Source: Sulfopaludibacter sp963815475
GTDB taxonomy: Bacteria; Acidobacteriota; Terriglobia; Bryobacterales; Bryobacteraceae
Direction: 5' to 3'
Assembly: GCA_963815475.1 (NCBI GenBank)
Contig: CAWFHD010000003.1
Location: 5,146,001 to 5,210,000 of the forward strand
Length of the DNA: 64,000 bases
Shown here: positions 35,595-45,192 of the stretch, piece after piece
How positions within the stretch are numbered: the stretch's first letter is position 1
How the letters are laid out: each line of letters begins with the position of its first letter
Made by a program: the position numbers and the translations under genes
Notes under the pieces: model-generated
Told to the model about the DNA's origin: nothing
Databases searched by the model: none
What the model saw: only the letters and a program-made list of their open reading frames with translations

Positions 35595-36455
35595 CTATAT
35601 CGCTTTCAAGGACAGTTGTTGTGCCAGCCACTCTTCGCGGTCGGCGGCGGATTGCCGATCGTTGAATTCGTGCCCGCAGTCGTACCATCGCACCGTTTTC
35701 GGATTGCTCGCAGCGGCGGCGTAACGGTTGGCCTGCTCCTCCGAGACGTAGCGGTCGTAGCGGGCAAATTGCAGCAGCAGGGCGGCGGGCGCGGCGCGTC
35801 CGATAAATTTCTCGGCGTCTATGGGAGCGAAAACCTCGGCGACATGCGAGTCGGAGGGCTGGCCCGACTTTGGATGAAGGAATGAATCGCCGATGCTGGC
35901 ATATCCGCCCATCAACACCAGCGCGCGGAAGCGCCGTTCGCCCACCGCGAGGATGCCGCCCATCGTCGCTCCGTAACTGTGCCCCGCATACGCCAACCTG
36001 GAGGGCGGCACGGCATAGTGTTCCACCAGGGCATCCACGGCGCGTCGAAGGTCTACCGCATCCTGCAGCCAGAGCGCGTACGACTGCTCCACGGTTTTGA
36101 TCTCGGGCGGATTCGGCCGGTTCGTGGGCGAGTTGATCGGGATGGAAGCGGCGCCGCGGCGGGCCAGCACCAGCGCTTCGGGCAGCAGGCTCGACCGGTC
36201 GCCCTGCCCCCAATGCTGCCAGACAATGCCAGCGGGATGCGCCACGCCCGTGGGGACTACCGCGTAGCCATTCACGCGGCCGCCGCGCGGGCTTCGATAC
36301 GAGAGATCCATCAACCGCGCGAATCCGAAATCCTTGAGCAGTGTTTCCTCCAATCCCAGCGGGGCTTTGGCATCATACGAGATGTCGGGAAGTTTCGGCT
36401 GTTGGGCCGGGAGCACGGAGGCGATGAGGAGCGTGGTCAGGACCGCACGGATCAT
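35595..36455 (-). CDS. Exported alpha/beta hydrolase, dienelactone hydrolase-like
   Basis: 286 residues, signal peptide MIRAVLTTLLIASVLPAQ. Serine hydrolase motifs: nucleophile elbow AGHSYGA (about 157-163), aspartate in FARYDRYVS and histidine in YDCGHEFND, in the right order for a catalytic triad. Oxyanion region IVWQHWGQGD. Probable esterase or peptidase with unknown substrate. Its divergent neighbour is a second exported esterase (CocE/NonD), only 57 bases away. Confidence 0.8.
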   Translation of the reverse strand: MIRAVLTTLLIASVLPAQQPKLPDISYDAKAPLGLEETLLKDFGFARLMDLSYRSPRGGRVNGYAVVPTGVAHPAGIVWQHWGQGDRSSLLPEALVLARRGAASIPINSPTNRPNPPEIKTVEQSYALWLQDAVDLRRAVDALVEHYAVPPSRLAYAGHSYGATMGGILAVGERRFRALVLMGGYASIGDSFLHPKSGQPSDSHVAEVFAPIDAEKFIGRAAPAALLLQFARYDRYVSEEQANRYAAAASNPKTVRWYDCGHEFNDRQSAADREEWLAQQLSLKAI

Positions 36456-36491
36456 CCTTTATAGTCTAGTCCCGGTCCGGATGGCTTACGC

Positions 36492-36497
36492 TATAAT
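36492..36497 (+). promoter_or_regulatory. Candidate -10 box of CocE/NonD hydrolase gene
   Basis: Perfect TATAAT only four bases before the ATG at 36501. Transcription would then start near 36504, so translation more likely begins at ATG 36513. Confidence 0.4.
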
Positions 36498-36512
36498 CCG
36501 ATGCATCGCGCC

Positions 36513-38417
36513 ATGCCTTACCCACTTTCCAAACTCCGCCGCGTCGCTCTGGCGGCCATCGTCTTATTGCTGCCGTTGATCGCGCAGCAGTCGCCGGCGC
36601 CCGCGCAAAACGCAGCAGCAGCGCTCGCGACCCTCATCCGCGAACAATACACGAAGTTCGAGTACCGTATTCCCGCGCGCGATGGCGTCCTGCTCTTCGT
36701 CTCTGTGTATGTGCCGAAGGATGTCTTCACTGACTCGCGCACCTATCCCGTGATGATGACGCGCACGCCCTACAGCGTTGCGCCGTATGGGGAGGACCTC
36801 TACCGCGGCAACCTCGGGCCGTCCGAACTCTTCGCCAAAGAGAAATTCATTTTCGTCTATGCCGATGTCCGCGGCCGCTATATGAGTGCGGGCGTGCCCA
36901 CTCAGTTGAAGCCCCACGTTCCGCCACAGTCCGGGTCGAAGGCCACCGACGAAAGCACCGACACCTACGACACCATCGAGTGGCTCATCCACCACGTGCC
37001 GGGGTGCGAGCCCAAGGTCGGCATGTGGGGCATCTCCCAGCCCGGCTTCTATGCCAATGCGGGCATGATTGACGCGCACCCGGCGCTGCTGGCGGTCTCG
37101 CCCCAGGCCCCCGTCACCGATTACTACCTGGGCGACGACGACTATCACAACGGCGCCTTCATGCTGGCCGCGAACTTCGGTTTCTATCAGAACTTCCGGC
37201 CGCGCCCCGGAGACCCTGAGCCGCCCCAGCCAACCCTCTTTCAGAATTTCGGCACGCCGGACGGGTATCAGTTTTTTCTCGACATGGGCTCGCTCGCCAA
37301 TGGCGACGACAAGTACTTCAAGCACTCCAACCCCTTCTGGACCGAGGTGATCAGCAACACCACCTACAACGCCTTCTGGCAATCGCGCTCGATCTGGAAG
37401 CACCTGAAAGACATCAAGCCTGCCGTGATGACGGTGGGCGGTTGGTTCGACGCGGAAGACCTGCAAGGTCCGCTGCGCACCTTCGGCGTCATCCAGAAGA
37501 ACAATCCTCCCGCCACCAACATGCTGGTGATGGGCCCGTGGACGCATGGAGGCTTCTCGCGGGGCGATGGCGACCGCGTGGGCAACGTGCAGTTTCACTC
37601 GAAGACGTCGCTCTACTTCCGCGAGAACATCGAGTTTCCCTTCTTCCTGCACGCGCTTAAAGGCAAGGGAGACGGCAAGCTGCCGACGGCCTGGGTGTTC
37701 GAGACCGGCCTCAATCAATGGCGCAAATTCGATGCGTGGCCGCCTCGGAATACCAAAGCCATGGACCTGTTCCCGAGCGAAAAGGGAGCGCTGGTCACCG
37801 AACGTCCGGCGCGCGAGAGCACGGACGAATACATTTCGGATCCGGCCAAGCCCGTGCCTTACGTCAACACAACGTCCTTCGGAATGCGCGGCGACTATAT
37901 GAGCGAAGACCAGCGCTTCGCCTCCGCGCGCACCGATGTGCTAGTCTACAAAACCGGCGTGCTCGATCACGACGTGTCGGTGTTCGGGCCCATCCCGGTG
38001 GACCTGAAGGTCGCGACCTCGTCCACCGATTCGGATTTTGTCGTGAAGCTGATCGATGTCTATCCGGGCGATTATCCGATGAACGATGCCGCAGGCCCGC
38101 CGATGGGCGGCTATCAGCAATTGGTTCGCGGCGAGCCCTTCCGCGGCAAGTATCGGAAGAGCTTCGAATCGCCCGCGCCATTCGAGCCGAACCGTCCCGA
38201 CCACATCGTGTTTGTGCTGCCCGACGTGGCGCACACCTTCCGCACCGGCCACCGCATCATGCTGCAGATTCAGAGCTCGTGGTTTCCGCTGACGGACCGC
38301 AACCCGCAAAAGTTCCTGGATATCCCAAACGCCCGCCCCGCCGATTTCGTGAAGGCCACCGAGCGAGTCTATCTGGGAGGACCTGAAGCAACGAAGATCA
38401 CCCTCCCGGTGATGTGA
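36513..38417 (+). CDS. Exported CocE/NonD-family hydrolase (X-Pro dipeptidyl-peptidase S15 fold)
   Basis: About 634 residues from ATG 36513 (36501 is also in frame but lies almost on the -10 box). Signal peptide LRRVALAAIVLLLPLIAQ. S15/CocE motifs: YVPKD, TRTPYS, ADVRGRYMSAG, nucleophile serine in GMWGISQPGFY, aspartate in GGWFDAED and histidine in GPWTHGG, then a C-terminal jelly-roll (PPMGGYQQLVRGE, FRTGHRIMLQIQSS). Members include cocaine esterase and glutaryl acylases; this one hydrolyses an ester or amide outside the cytoplasm. Complete. Confidence 0.88.
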   Translation: MPYPLSKLRRVALAAIVLLLPLIAQQSPAPAQNAAAALATLIREQYTKFEYRIPARDGVLLFVSVYVPKDVFTDSRTYPVMMTRTPYSVAPYGEDLYRGNLGPSELFAKEKFIFVYADVRGRYMSAGVPTQLKPHVPPQSGSKATDESTDTYDTIEWLIHHVPGCEPKVGMWGISQPGFYANAGMIDAHPALLAVSPQAPVTDYYLGDDDYHNGAFMLAANFGFYQNFRPRPGDPEPPQPTLFQNFGTPDGYQFFLDMGSLANGDDKYFKHSNPFWTEVISNTTYNAFWQSRSIWKHLKDIKPAVMTVGGWFDAEDLQGPLRTFGVIQKNNPPATNMLVMGPWTHGGFSRGDGDRVGNVQFHSKTSLYFRENIEFPFFLHALKGKGDGKLPTAWVFETGLNQWRKFDAWPPRNTKAMDLFPSEKGALVTERPARESTDEYISDPAKPVPYVNTTSFGMRGDYMSEDQRFASARTDVLVYKTGVLDHDVSVFGPIPVDLKVATSSTDSDFVVKLIDVYPGDYPMNDAAGPPMGGYQQLVRGEPFRGKYRKSFESPAPFEPNRPDHIVFVLPDVAHTFRTGHRIMLQIQSSWFPLTDRNPQKFLDIPNARPADFVKATERVYLGGPEATKITLPVM

Positions 38418-38426
38418 ACTTCATGA

Positions 38427-38488
38427 AAACCTCGATGCTCTTGGTAGGGTAGGCCCTTCTGCCTGCCAATCCGAACGAAGCTCGGACC
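38427..38488 (+). repeat. Dispersed palindromic repeat, family 1 copy A
   Basis: Contains GGTAGGGTAGGC, GCCTGCCAATCCGAACGAAG and CTCGGACC. About 62 bp; a close copy is at 57088-57151 and a partial one at 54728-54771. Inner inverted parts (TAGGC/GCCTG, CCGA/TCGG) suggest a REP-like element. It lies upstream of the SBBP gene promoter. Confidence 0.6.
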
Positions 38489-38509
38489 GGTCTTTCGACC
38501 CTGCCCAGA

Positions 38510-38530
38510 TATAATGACGCAGATGGAGGG
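38510..38530 (+). promoter_or_regulatory. -10 box and ribosome site of SBBP gene
   Basis: TATAAT (38510-38515) then GGAGGG (38525-38530) seven bases before ATG 38538. Predicted leader is about 16 bases, long enough for the ribosome site. This decides the start over the in-frame ATG 38514, which overlaps the -10 box. Confidence 0.5.
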
Positions 38531-38537
38531 CGTCATA

Positions 38538-41496
38538 ATGCGAGGAGTTGTCCCCGCCGCAGTTCTGATCTTCACCGCTTCCGTGTCCGCAATGGCCGCG
38601 ACCGCTCCCGAAGTGAGCCACCGCCTGCCGGTCCTCTTCGAGCGCAATACCGGCGACACCGCTGCGGCGTTTCCGCTGCTGGCGCGGGGAAAAGGCTACG
38701 CGCTGCTGCTGGGACAGGGCCGGCTGCAATTGCGCCAACCCGGTGACGCAGCCGCCACCATCCGATTCGCCCGCGGCGCCCGCAACGTCGCTGGCCGAGC
38801 CACTCGATCCCTCCACCGCCGTCATCAACGATTACACCGGCGCCCGCAGTCGCTGGACCACCGGCGCGCCCGCCTGGCAGCAGGCGCAATACCGCAACGT
38901 CTATCCCGGGATCGACCTGGTCTTCTACGGCAACAACGGCGAGATCGAATACGATGCGCGCATTCAGCCCGGCGCCAATCCTCAGACCATTGCCTTCGAA
39001 AGCGAAGGCGCAGTTCGACCGCGCATCTCCGCATCGGGCGACCTGATTCTGCCCGTGGGCCGTGGCACGGTGACGTGGCGTAAGCCTTCGGCATACCAGA
39101 CCATCGGCGGTCGCCGCGTTGCGGTGGATGCGTGGTTTACCGTGAAGGGCCGGGGCATCGGCTTTGGCGCGGCCGCCTGGGACCATCGATATCCGCTGGT
39201 GATCGACCCCACCCTGAACTTCTCCACGTTCCTGGGCGGTAGCGGGCAGGAGTTCTCCCGCGCCATCGCCGTGGATGCCTCCGGCAACATCTACATCGCC
39301 GGCATCACCAGTTCGGGCGATTTGCCGGTCACCGCCGCCAGCTACCAGTCGGCGTACAAAGGCGGCTCGGGCTACGGCGCTCCCAGCGACGCCTTCGTGG
39401 CGAAACTGAATCCCAGCGCGTCGGCGCTGATCTACATCACCTACCTGGGCGGCTCCAGCGGAATCGATTGGGCATTGGGAGTCGCCGCGGACAGCGCAGG
39501 CAGCGCCTACGTGACGGGCTTCACCGATTCGTCCGATTTCCCCACTACCCCCGGCGCCTTTCAGACGCGCTTTGGCGGCGATTCGGGCGATGGCAACTCG
39601 CCCACCGGTGACGCCTTCGTGACTAAGTTCGATGCTACTGGCAAGCTGGTCTGGTCCACATACCTGGGGGGCTCGAAGGACGATCTCGGCGGCGGCATCG
39701 CGCTCGACTCATCCGGTAACGTCATCGTGGTGGGCGCCACCGTATCGTCTAACTTCCCTGTCTCGAACGGCGCCTATCAAACTAAGTATGGTGGCGGCGA
39801 TGGCCCGTTCACCGTTTCGTCGCAAGGCTACGTCACGATTAACTCGGGCGATGGCTTTGTGGCCAAGCTCGATCCTACGGGGTCGAAACTGCTTGGTTCC
39901 ACGTTTCTGGGCGGCAGCGGAGACGACGTCGTAGTCTCCCTGGCGCAGGATAATCAAGGCAACATCTGGGTGGGAGGCGCCACCGCGTCGTCTAATTTCC
40001 CAGTGACGGCCAATGCGCTACAGAGCAAGTTCGGCGGCAAAAGCAGTGACACCCTGCAGGCCATTGTGCAACTCGGAGACGGCTTCATCGCCGAACTTAC
40101 TTCCGACCTCACTAAGCTGGCTTACTCCACTTATCTGGGTGGCAGCAACGATGACGCAGTCACTGGCATTGCGGTGGATTCCTCCGGCGGAGTCTTCGTG
40201 TGCGGCTTCAGTCAATCCGCCAACTTTCCGGTGAAGGGCGCTTCCGCGGGCACATTCCACGGGCCTGCCACGCCGGCCAACGATCGCCCCTATCTGCTGG
40301 GCGACGCGTTTGTGGCCAAATTGACCGTAGCGAACGGGCTGGTCTTCTCCGAGTACATCGGCGGCGCCCAGGACGACGCCGCCGCGGGCATGGTGCTCGA
40401 CGACCAGGGCAATCCGATCGTCATGGGTGTCACCAACTCCACCAATTTCCCGGTGACCGCGGACGCGTCCCAGGCCAAGTACGCCGGCGCCGGAGCGCCT
40501 CCCTACGACGATTACGGCGATGGTTTCCTGATGCAGATTAACGGCTCTACGGGCGCGGTGCTTTACGCCACGTACGTCGGCGGCTCGAATTCCGATGCGC
40601 TGGCGGCCATCGCGCAAAGCGCCACCGGCTTCACCTACGTGGCGGGCGACACCTTTTCCTCGAACTTCCCGGTCACTGCTGGCGTGCTGCAGCCCACCTT
40701 GAACACTAAGGTGGCTGGCACTCCGGACGCGTTCATCATGCGCTTCACCTTCGGGTCGACGCAGGTCCTGCCCACCATCGGCGGCGCCAGCAATGCCGCC
40801 AGCTACGCTGCCACGTCGTACGCCCCCGGCGAGATCGTCACGGTGTTCGGACAGAACATGGGGCCCACTGCCGTGGTCACCGCGCAGATCGATCCCGCCA
40901 CTGGAAAGCTTACGACCCTGTTGAACGGCGCGTCGGTGCTCTTCGACGGTCAGGCGGCGCCGCTGGTCTACGTTTCGGCCGCGCAATCGGCGGCGGTGAT
41001 TCCGTATGAAGTGGCAGGCAAGGCTTCCACCCAGATGACGGTCAGTTACAACGGCGCGGTCTCCGCGCCCACCGCACTGAAGATCGGTCCGGCATCGCCC
41101 GGCCTGTTCGCCGCCAATCAGCAAGGCACCGGGCAGGGCGCCATTGTGAACCAGGACAGCAGCTTCAATTCCGCGCAGAATCCCGCCCTGGCCGGCAGCT
41201 ACATCGCGCTCTATGGCACTGGCGAAGGTCCGCTGGCGCCTGCCGGAGCCACCGGACAGCTGGCGCCCAGCGCGCCGCCGTTCCCTACGTTCGCCGGGTC
41301 CATCGCGGTCACCATCGGCGGAGTCCCCGTGCCGGCGTCGGCAATCGCTTACGCCGGTCCCGTGCCTGGCTTCGTGGAAGGCGAATTCCAGTTGAACTTG
41401 CAGATCCCAGCCAACGTTCCCAGCGGCAATCAGCCGGTGGTCCTGACCATCGCAGGAGTGCCCAGCCAAAGCAACCTGACCGTCGCTGTGAAATAG
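38538..41496 (+). CDS. Exported SBBP-repeat protein with Solibacter-type C-terminal domain, one frameshift
   Basis: Starts ATG 38538 with signal MRGVVPAAVLIFTASVSAMA. The N-terminal domain (LPVLFERNTGDTAAAFPLLARGKGYALLL) then shifts by one base near 38770-38785 and continues in the frame open from 38743: YRNVYPGIDLVFYGNNGEIEYD. Then about eight SBBP beta-propeller units of FLGGSGQEFSRAIAVDASG type with ITSSGDLPVT. The final 250 residues match the TIGR03437 domain (NAASYAATSYAPGEIVTVFG, YGTGEGPLAPAG). A cell-surface or secreted adhesion-like protein of about 980 residues. Only the N-terminal frame is broken, probably one extra base in a GC-rich run. Confidence 0.82.
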
Positions 41497-41516
41497 AAGT
41501 GGGGCGGGTGGTTGGG

Positions 41517-41544
41517 TGGCGCTGGTGGTCTTTGCCACCGGCCG
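41517..41544 (+). repeat. Dispersed repeat, family 2 copy
   Basis: TGGCGCTGGTGGTCTTTGCC followed by ACCGGCCG; matches 26101-26127 with one inserted T. It forms a GGTGG/CCACC hairpin between convergent genes and may act as terminator. Confidence 0.45.
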
Positions 41545-41546
41545 TC

Positions 41547-43135
41547 TTACTTGAACCGAACCGTCCGAGCGGAGAGCGAAGCCGCGAACGCGACCACCCG
41601 ATCCAAGCCGCCGCCCGCCGCCGCGACCGTGTCGGGCAACTCCGCCAGAATCATCAGATTCAGCGGGAAGCCGCGCGGATGTGCCGGCGTCGGCGGAATG
41701 TTGGCCAGCACGTACGACGGAATCTGAAAGCTGCCCGACCCCGCGTTGGCTACACAAGCGCACACACCCAGTGCGCCCGTGCGCGCATCCGCATTCATCG
41801 CGACGATCAGGACCACCGCGCCCGTGCGCGACGATTTCCATGTCACAGCGACCCCGCGCGCGCGATCCACCTCATTCACCTGTTCCCGATTCCGCCAGAG
41901 CAGCGGCGGCCCCACCGCCACACTGGCCTCGAGAGCGGCCACGCCGGCGCCCCCGGCACATGCACCTGGTAATCGCCGGGCGTTAGAAACAGCGGCAGCT
42001 CCTTCGCTCCAGGCACGGGAGCGTGACCGCCCATCACCGCCCAATAGTTCCGGTGCGATGACCCGCTGCGGGGCAGGGAATGCTCCCCGCCGTGCCCTGC
42101 CACCGTGATCGCCGCGCCGGCGTCGAGCGGCTTTCCCGGCAGCGCGTCCAGCGCGGAAAGGGGAGAGGAGATGGCATGCAGCCCGGCCGTGCCGGTGTAA
42201 CTGGTGCAGGTTCCTTCGGGTGGAAAGAGGAACAGCGGATTGGCGGAAGCGCCCGGTTCCATCTCGGCGAAACTGGCGAACCCTGCGTCCACGGGATAGT
42301 GCGTGGACTCCTTCGATGTGAGTCCCATCTCCAGATCGTCCTGAATTAGCACCACCGTTCCCACCCGAATTCTGTTGACGGCATCCGCCATCCAACTGCT
42401 CTGATCGGTGCACGGCGCGCCGCTGCGGCTCACGGCCAGCGTCACCGCATTGCTGTAAATGCCAGGCGCGCTGCTCACCTGCACCGGAACGTGACAGCCC
42501 TCGGGAGTATCCGCCGGCAATTGAAATTCGATCGTATCGGTCCCCGTGTGCGCGGAAATGACCCGCACAGCACTGGCCGCATGTCCCGCCACCAGCACGT
42601 GCGGCGCGCGGAGCGGAGTGTGCGCGCCCAAACCTGTGCCTTGGAGCATCACCGTTTCGCCAGGCCGCGCCGGATGCGCCTCGGAATTCGCCGCGCCGCC
42701 CATGTTCGAGATAGCGCCGGCTCCCCAACCCTGACCATTGCGCGAGTACGCTCCGAAACTCGATTCCACAATCGTCACCGGCCATTCCAGGCTGGCCTGC
42801 CCGTTCTTCACCACCTGCAGCATGGCAGCGCCGAGCGGCGTGTCCGTGGGCACTTGAGCCTCTACGTCGTTCTCGCCCACCGCCAGCGCCGGAGTCTCCA
42901 CATGCGCCGTGCCATGTCGAATGCGGACCACGATCTTCTCCGGCGCGACGGGACCCAGCCGCCAGCCTCGGATCCGAATCCGTGAACCAGGAGCGATGCC
43001 GGCCGCGGCCAGCAGCGGTGGCATGCGGCTGGCGGCGTTGACGATGCCGCCCTGCTCGATGGCCGGTGGCGCTTCCCCGTCCTGAGCGAGTGCCACTGCA
43101 GCCGCGCAGGCCCACAAGAAGATGCGCCGCCTCAT
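41547..43135 (-). CDS. Exported IPT-like (TIGR03437-related) protein, one frameshift
   Basis: Start ATG 43135 overlaps the stop of the NlpC-like gene by ATGA and opens a signal peptide (MRRRIFLWACAAAVALAQ). The body holds IPT/TIG-like beta domains similar to the Solibacter C-terminal domain: GIVNAASRMPPLLAAAGIAPG, IVVRIRHGTAHVETP, ETVMLQGTGLGAHTPL. The frame breaks near 41941-41956 in a GC run after GDYQVHVPG and resumes as GVAALEASVAVGPPLL to the stop at 41547. Joined length is about 529 residues. The shift here is of the opposite sign to most others (one base missing). Probably a surface binding protein; function unknown. Confidence 0.72.
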
Positions 43136-44097
43136 TCCACCCGTCGCAATTTGCCGCTCAGCGCAAACGAGTCCGGCAGAATTAGCAGCGGCCGCAGCAA
43201 CGCCGCCAGCCGCTCGCTTTCCCGCTGCGCCGCTCCGCCGAATTTCACCCGATTGGGGCTGGCAAGGTCGATGTCTTCCGCAGTGTTGTCGCGGTACGCG
43301 TGCCACACCAGCGTGGCGCAATCGTAGGCGTCGGCAGACTCCAGACGCCCGCGCATTTCTCCCAGCAACTGCTGGAATTCGCCTGAGTCGCGCGGCTTGT
43401 CGGTCTTCGGATCCCACAGCAGCCACAAACGATAGAGGTCGCCGAATTCGGCCGTGCGGAACGGCAAGCCCCGCGCCGCCGTTCGACGGGCCCATTGCGC
43501 CACGCGCAGTCGATCTTTGTTCGATAGCCCCGCCGCCAGGCGAAATATATCCACGCGATCCGCCTCCCGCCATGCCAGGCTCTCCTCAATGGGCAGCGCG
43601 GACACTGGACCGCGCGGCGTCGCGTTGTCCTCGCTCACCGCTTCCAGCAGCAATGGTGCGCCCTCCGCATCGGGCCCAATGTAGAGTGCGGCGTGCGTGT
43701 AGACCGGCTGGTATAGCGCGTCCTGCTGCGAATTGCGATCGTGCGCCAGAATCACGTCGCCAGTCTGCAACAATTCGAAGCGCCCGGGCGACTGCGGCGT
43801 CGCAGCAGCGGCCATCTCGATATGGAAGGACGCTTCGCTCCCGCCCGACTGGACGCGAATCTCGTGCCGCCCGGCGCCCAGCCGCAGCACACGTTCGAAG
43901 CGGCCGTCGCCATCGGCAGAAATCGCGACGGCGAGCACTCCGCCGTCCGAGACTTCGACGTGAGCCGATGGCGCAGCCGCTCCCTCAATCGTCACGTACG
44001 ACGAATGAGGCTTCGCGCCTTCGTGCGGCGATGCCACACGGAGCGTCTGTGCGTAAGCCGCCGCCAGCAGAAGTAGCGATATCGAAGCGCGCCGCAA
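43132..44097 (-). CDS. Exported NlpC/P60-like (permuted, YiiX-type) protein
   Basis: 321 residues with signal MRRASISLLLLAAAYA. Residues 20-95 form an Ig-like beta domain (YVTIEGAAAPSAHVEVSDGG). Residues 105-290 are a circularly permuted papain-like domain as in YiiX/DUF830: GDVILAHD, catalytic-type histidine in YTHAALYIG and cysteine in ADAYDCATLVWHAY. Histidine precedes cysteine, which defines the permuted class. Such enzymes cut amide bonds in cell-wall or lipid substrates. ATGA overlap with the following IPT-like gene indicates a joint function on the surface. Confidence 0.72.
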   Translation of the reverse strand: MRRASISLLLLAAAYAQTLRVASPHEGAKPHSSYVTIEGAAAPSAHVEVSDGGVLAVAISADGDGRFERVLRLGAGRHEIRVQSGGSEASFHIEMAAAATPQSPGRFELLQTGDVILAHDRNSQQDALYQPVYTHAALYIGPDAEGAPLLLEAVSEDNATPRGPVSALPIEESLAWREADRVDIFRLAAGLSNKDRLRVAQWARRTAARGLPFRTAEFGDLYRLWLLWDPKTDKPRDSGEFQQLLGEMRGRLESADAYDCATLVWHAYRDNTAEDIDLASPNRVKFGGAAQRESERLAALLRPLLILPDSFALSGKLRRVE

Positions 44098-44315
44098 GTC
44101 GCGATTCTAACATCGCGCCCGTCACGCCACTGTAACGAAGCCCGTGTCTTTCCGACTTTCTTGAGCGACAAATCCCAATACGTGTTATAGTTGAGGATAG
44201 TTCTCCCATTGAGCGGCCACTTCGAAATGGTCCCGCCACTCCCTGCCGAGAATCAAAGGCGCGAGGGAGTCCATCAAAGCCTCCATCAAGCCCGAAAGAG
44301 AGAGCGGGAACAACC

Positions 44316-44687
44316 ATGGAATTTCGTTACCTCGGATTTAGCCACCAGGGAAATGCTCGTGTTTACCGGTTTGATGTAGTTGCCAAAGGCGAGATCAACC
44401 GGCACCTCACAATCTCAGCAGACATCAGCCTCTTCCTGGCCCATCATGTGGGCATTCAGGAAGGACCAACCTTGTGCGCGCAGAAGCTGGCCGCCGACCT
44501 TGAGGCAACCCTCGAAACCACCGGCGAAACCGATCATCAACTGACAGCCGACGATCTGCAGCGCTACGCCGCCGCCCGCACCCTAGCAGCCAATCAGAAA
44601 GCCGAAGCCCGCCGCAATGTGCCCCGCCGTGCGCCTGCTGAAACCCAGGCTTACGCTGCTTCCCCGTGGCGCGGAACACGCGCCTAA
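44316..44687 (+). CDS. Hypothetical protein paired with GIY-YIG-like gene
   Basis: 123 residues, ATG 44316 after a GGGA-containing leader. Starts MEFRYLGFSHQGNARVYRFD, with an acidic helical middle (LAADLEATLETTGETDHQL) and a basic Ala/Arg-rich end (ARRNVPRRAPAETQ). No family recognised. It is followed without any gap by the GIY-YIG-like gene, and the pair is probably translated together. Confidence 0.6.
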   Translation: MEFRYLGFSHQGNARVYRFDVVAKGEINRHLTISADISLFLAHHVGIQEGPTLCAQKLAADLEATLETTGETDHQLTADDLQRYAAARTLAANQKAEARRNVPRRAPAETQAYAASPWRGTRA

Positions 44688-44984
44688 GTGCCCTTCGAGC
44701 ACCACGGTAATCGATCGTTCACCTGGAGTTCCATCGGTAAGAATGCGCCCATGGCCTCGGGTGTCTATGGACTCTCGGACGCCATCCAGTGGATCTACAT
44801 CGGCGAAACGCCCAACATCCAATCCGTGCTACTGCAGCATCTGCAAGCTCCGCAAGGCTTACTGCGCGAGCACATCCCTTCTGGTTTTACCTTTGAACTG
44901 AGTCCGGCGGAACACCGCGTCGAGCGGCAGCACCAACTGATTACCGAGTTGGACCCCATCGGCAACCGCGCGGCACGAAGTTAG
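44688..44984 (+). CDS. GIY-YIG-like small protein, catalytic residues doubtful
   Basis: 98 residues beginning at GTG 44688, immediately after the upstream stop. The segment ASGVYGLSDAIQWIYIGET carries the paired GVY...YIG strands of the GIY-YIG fold at normal spacing. Active nucleases then have a conserved arginine a few residues on; here the sequence is PNIQSVLLQHL, without it. So it is likely a non-catalytic or altered relative. The rest (IPSGFTFELSPAEHRV) fits a small alpha/beta domain. Confidence 0.55.
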   Translation: MPFEHHGNRSFTWSSIGKNAPMASGVYGLSDAIQWIYIGETPNIQSVLLQHLQAPQGLLREHIPSGFTFELSPAEHRVERQHQLITELDPIGNRAARS

Positions 44985-45074
44985 CGTTCGCGACCGTGAT
45001 GAATTTGCCGAAGCTGTTTTGTTCTCCGCGCCCTCAGAACCTGACGGAGACGAGCCCGCCGTCCCATTCACCGT

Positions 45075-45134
45075 AGCCGTTCTTGGCTTCGTGGTTCTCC
45101 GCGCTTTCTCTGCGTTCTCCGCGTCTCAGCGGTG
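45075..45134 (+). repeat. Environmental-type repeat (TTCTCCGCG...CTCAGCGGTGAA)
   Basis: Low-complexity pyrimidine-rich segment with repeated TTCTCCGCG/CTCTGCG units ending CAGCGGTGAATGAA. Similar stretches are known from many environmental genomes; only one copy is in this window. Confidence 0.35.
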
Positions 45135-45192
45135 AATGAACAGCTTCGCACTTTACGTGCTCTTTGCGAATTCTGCTATTTCACGCAGTGCG

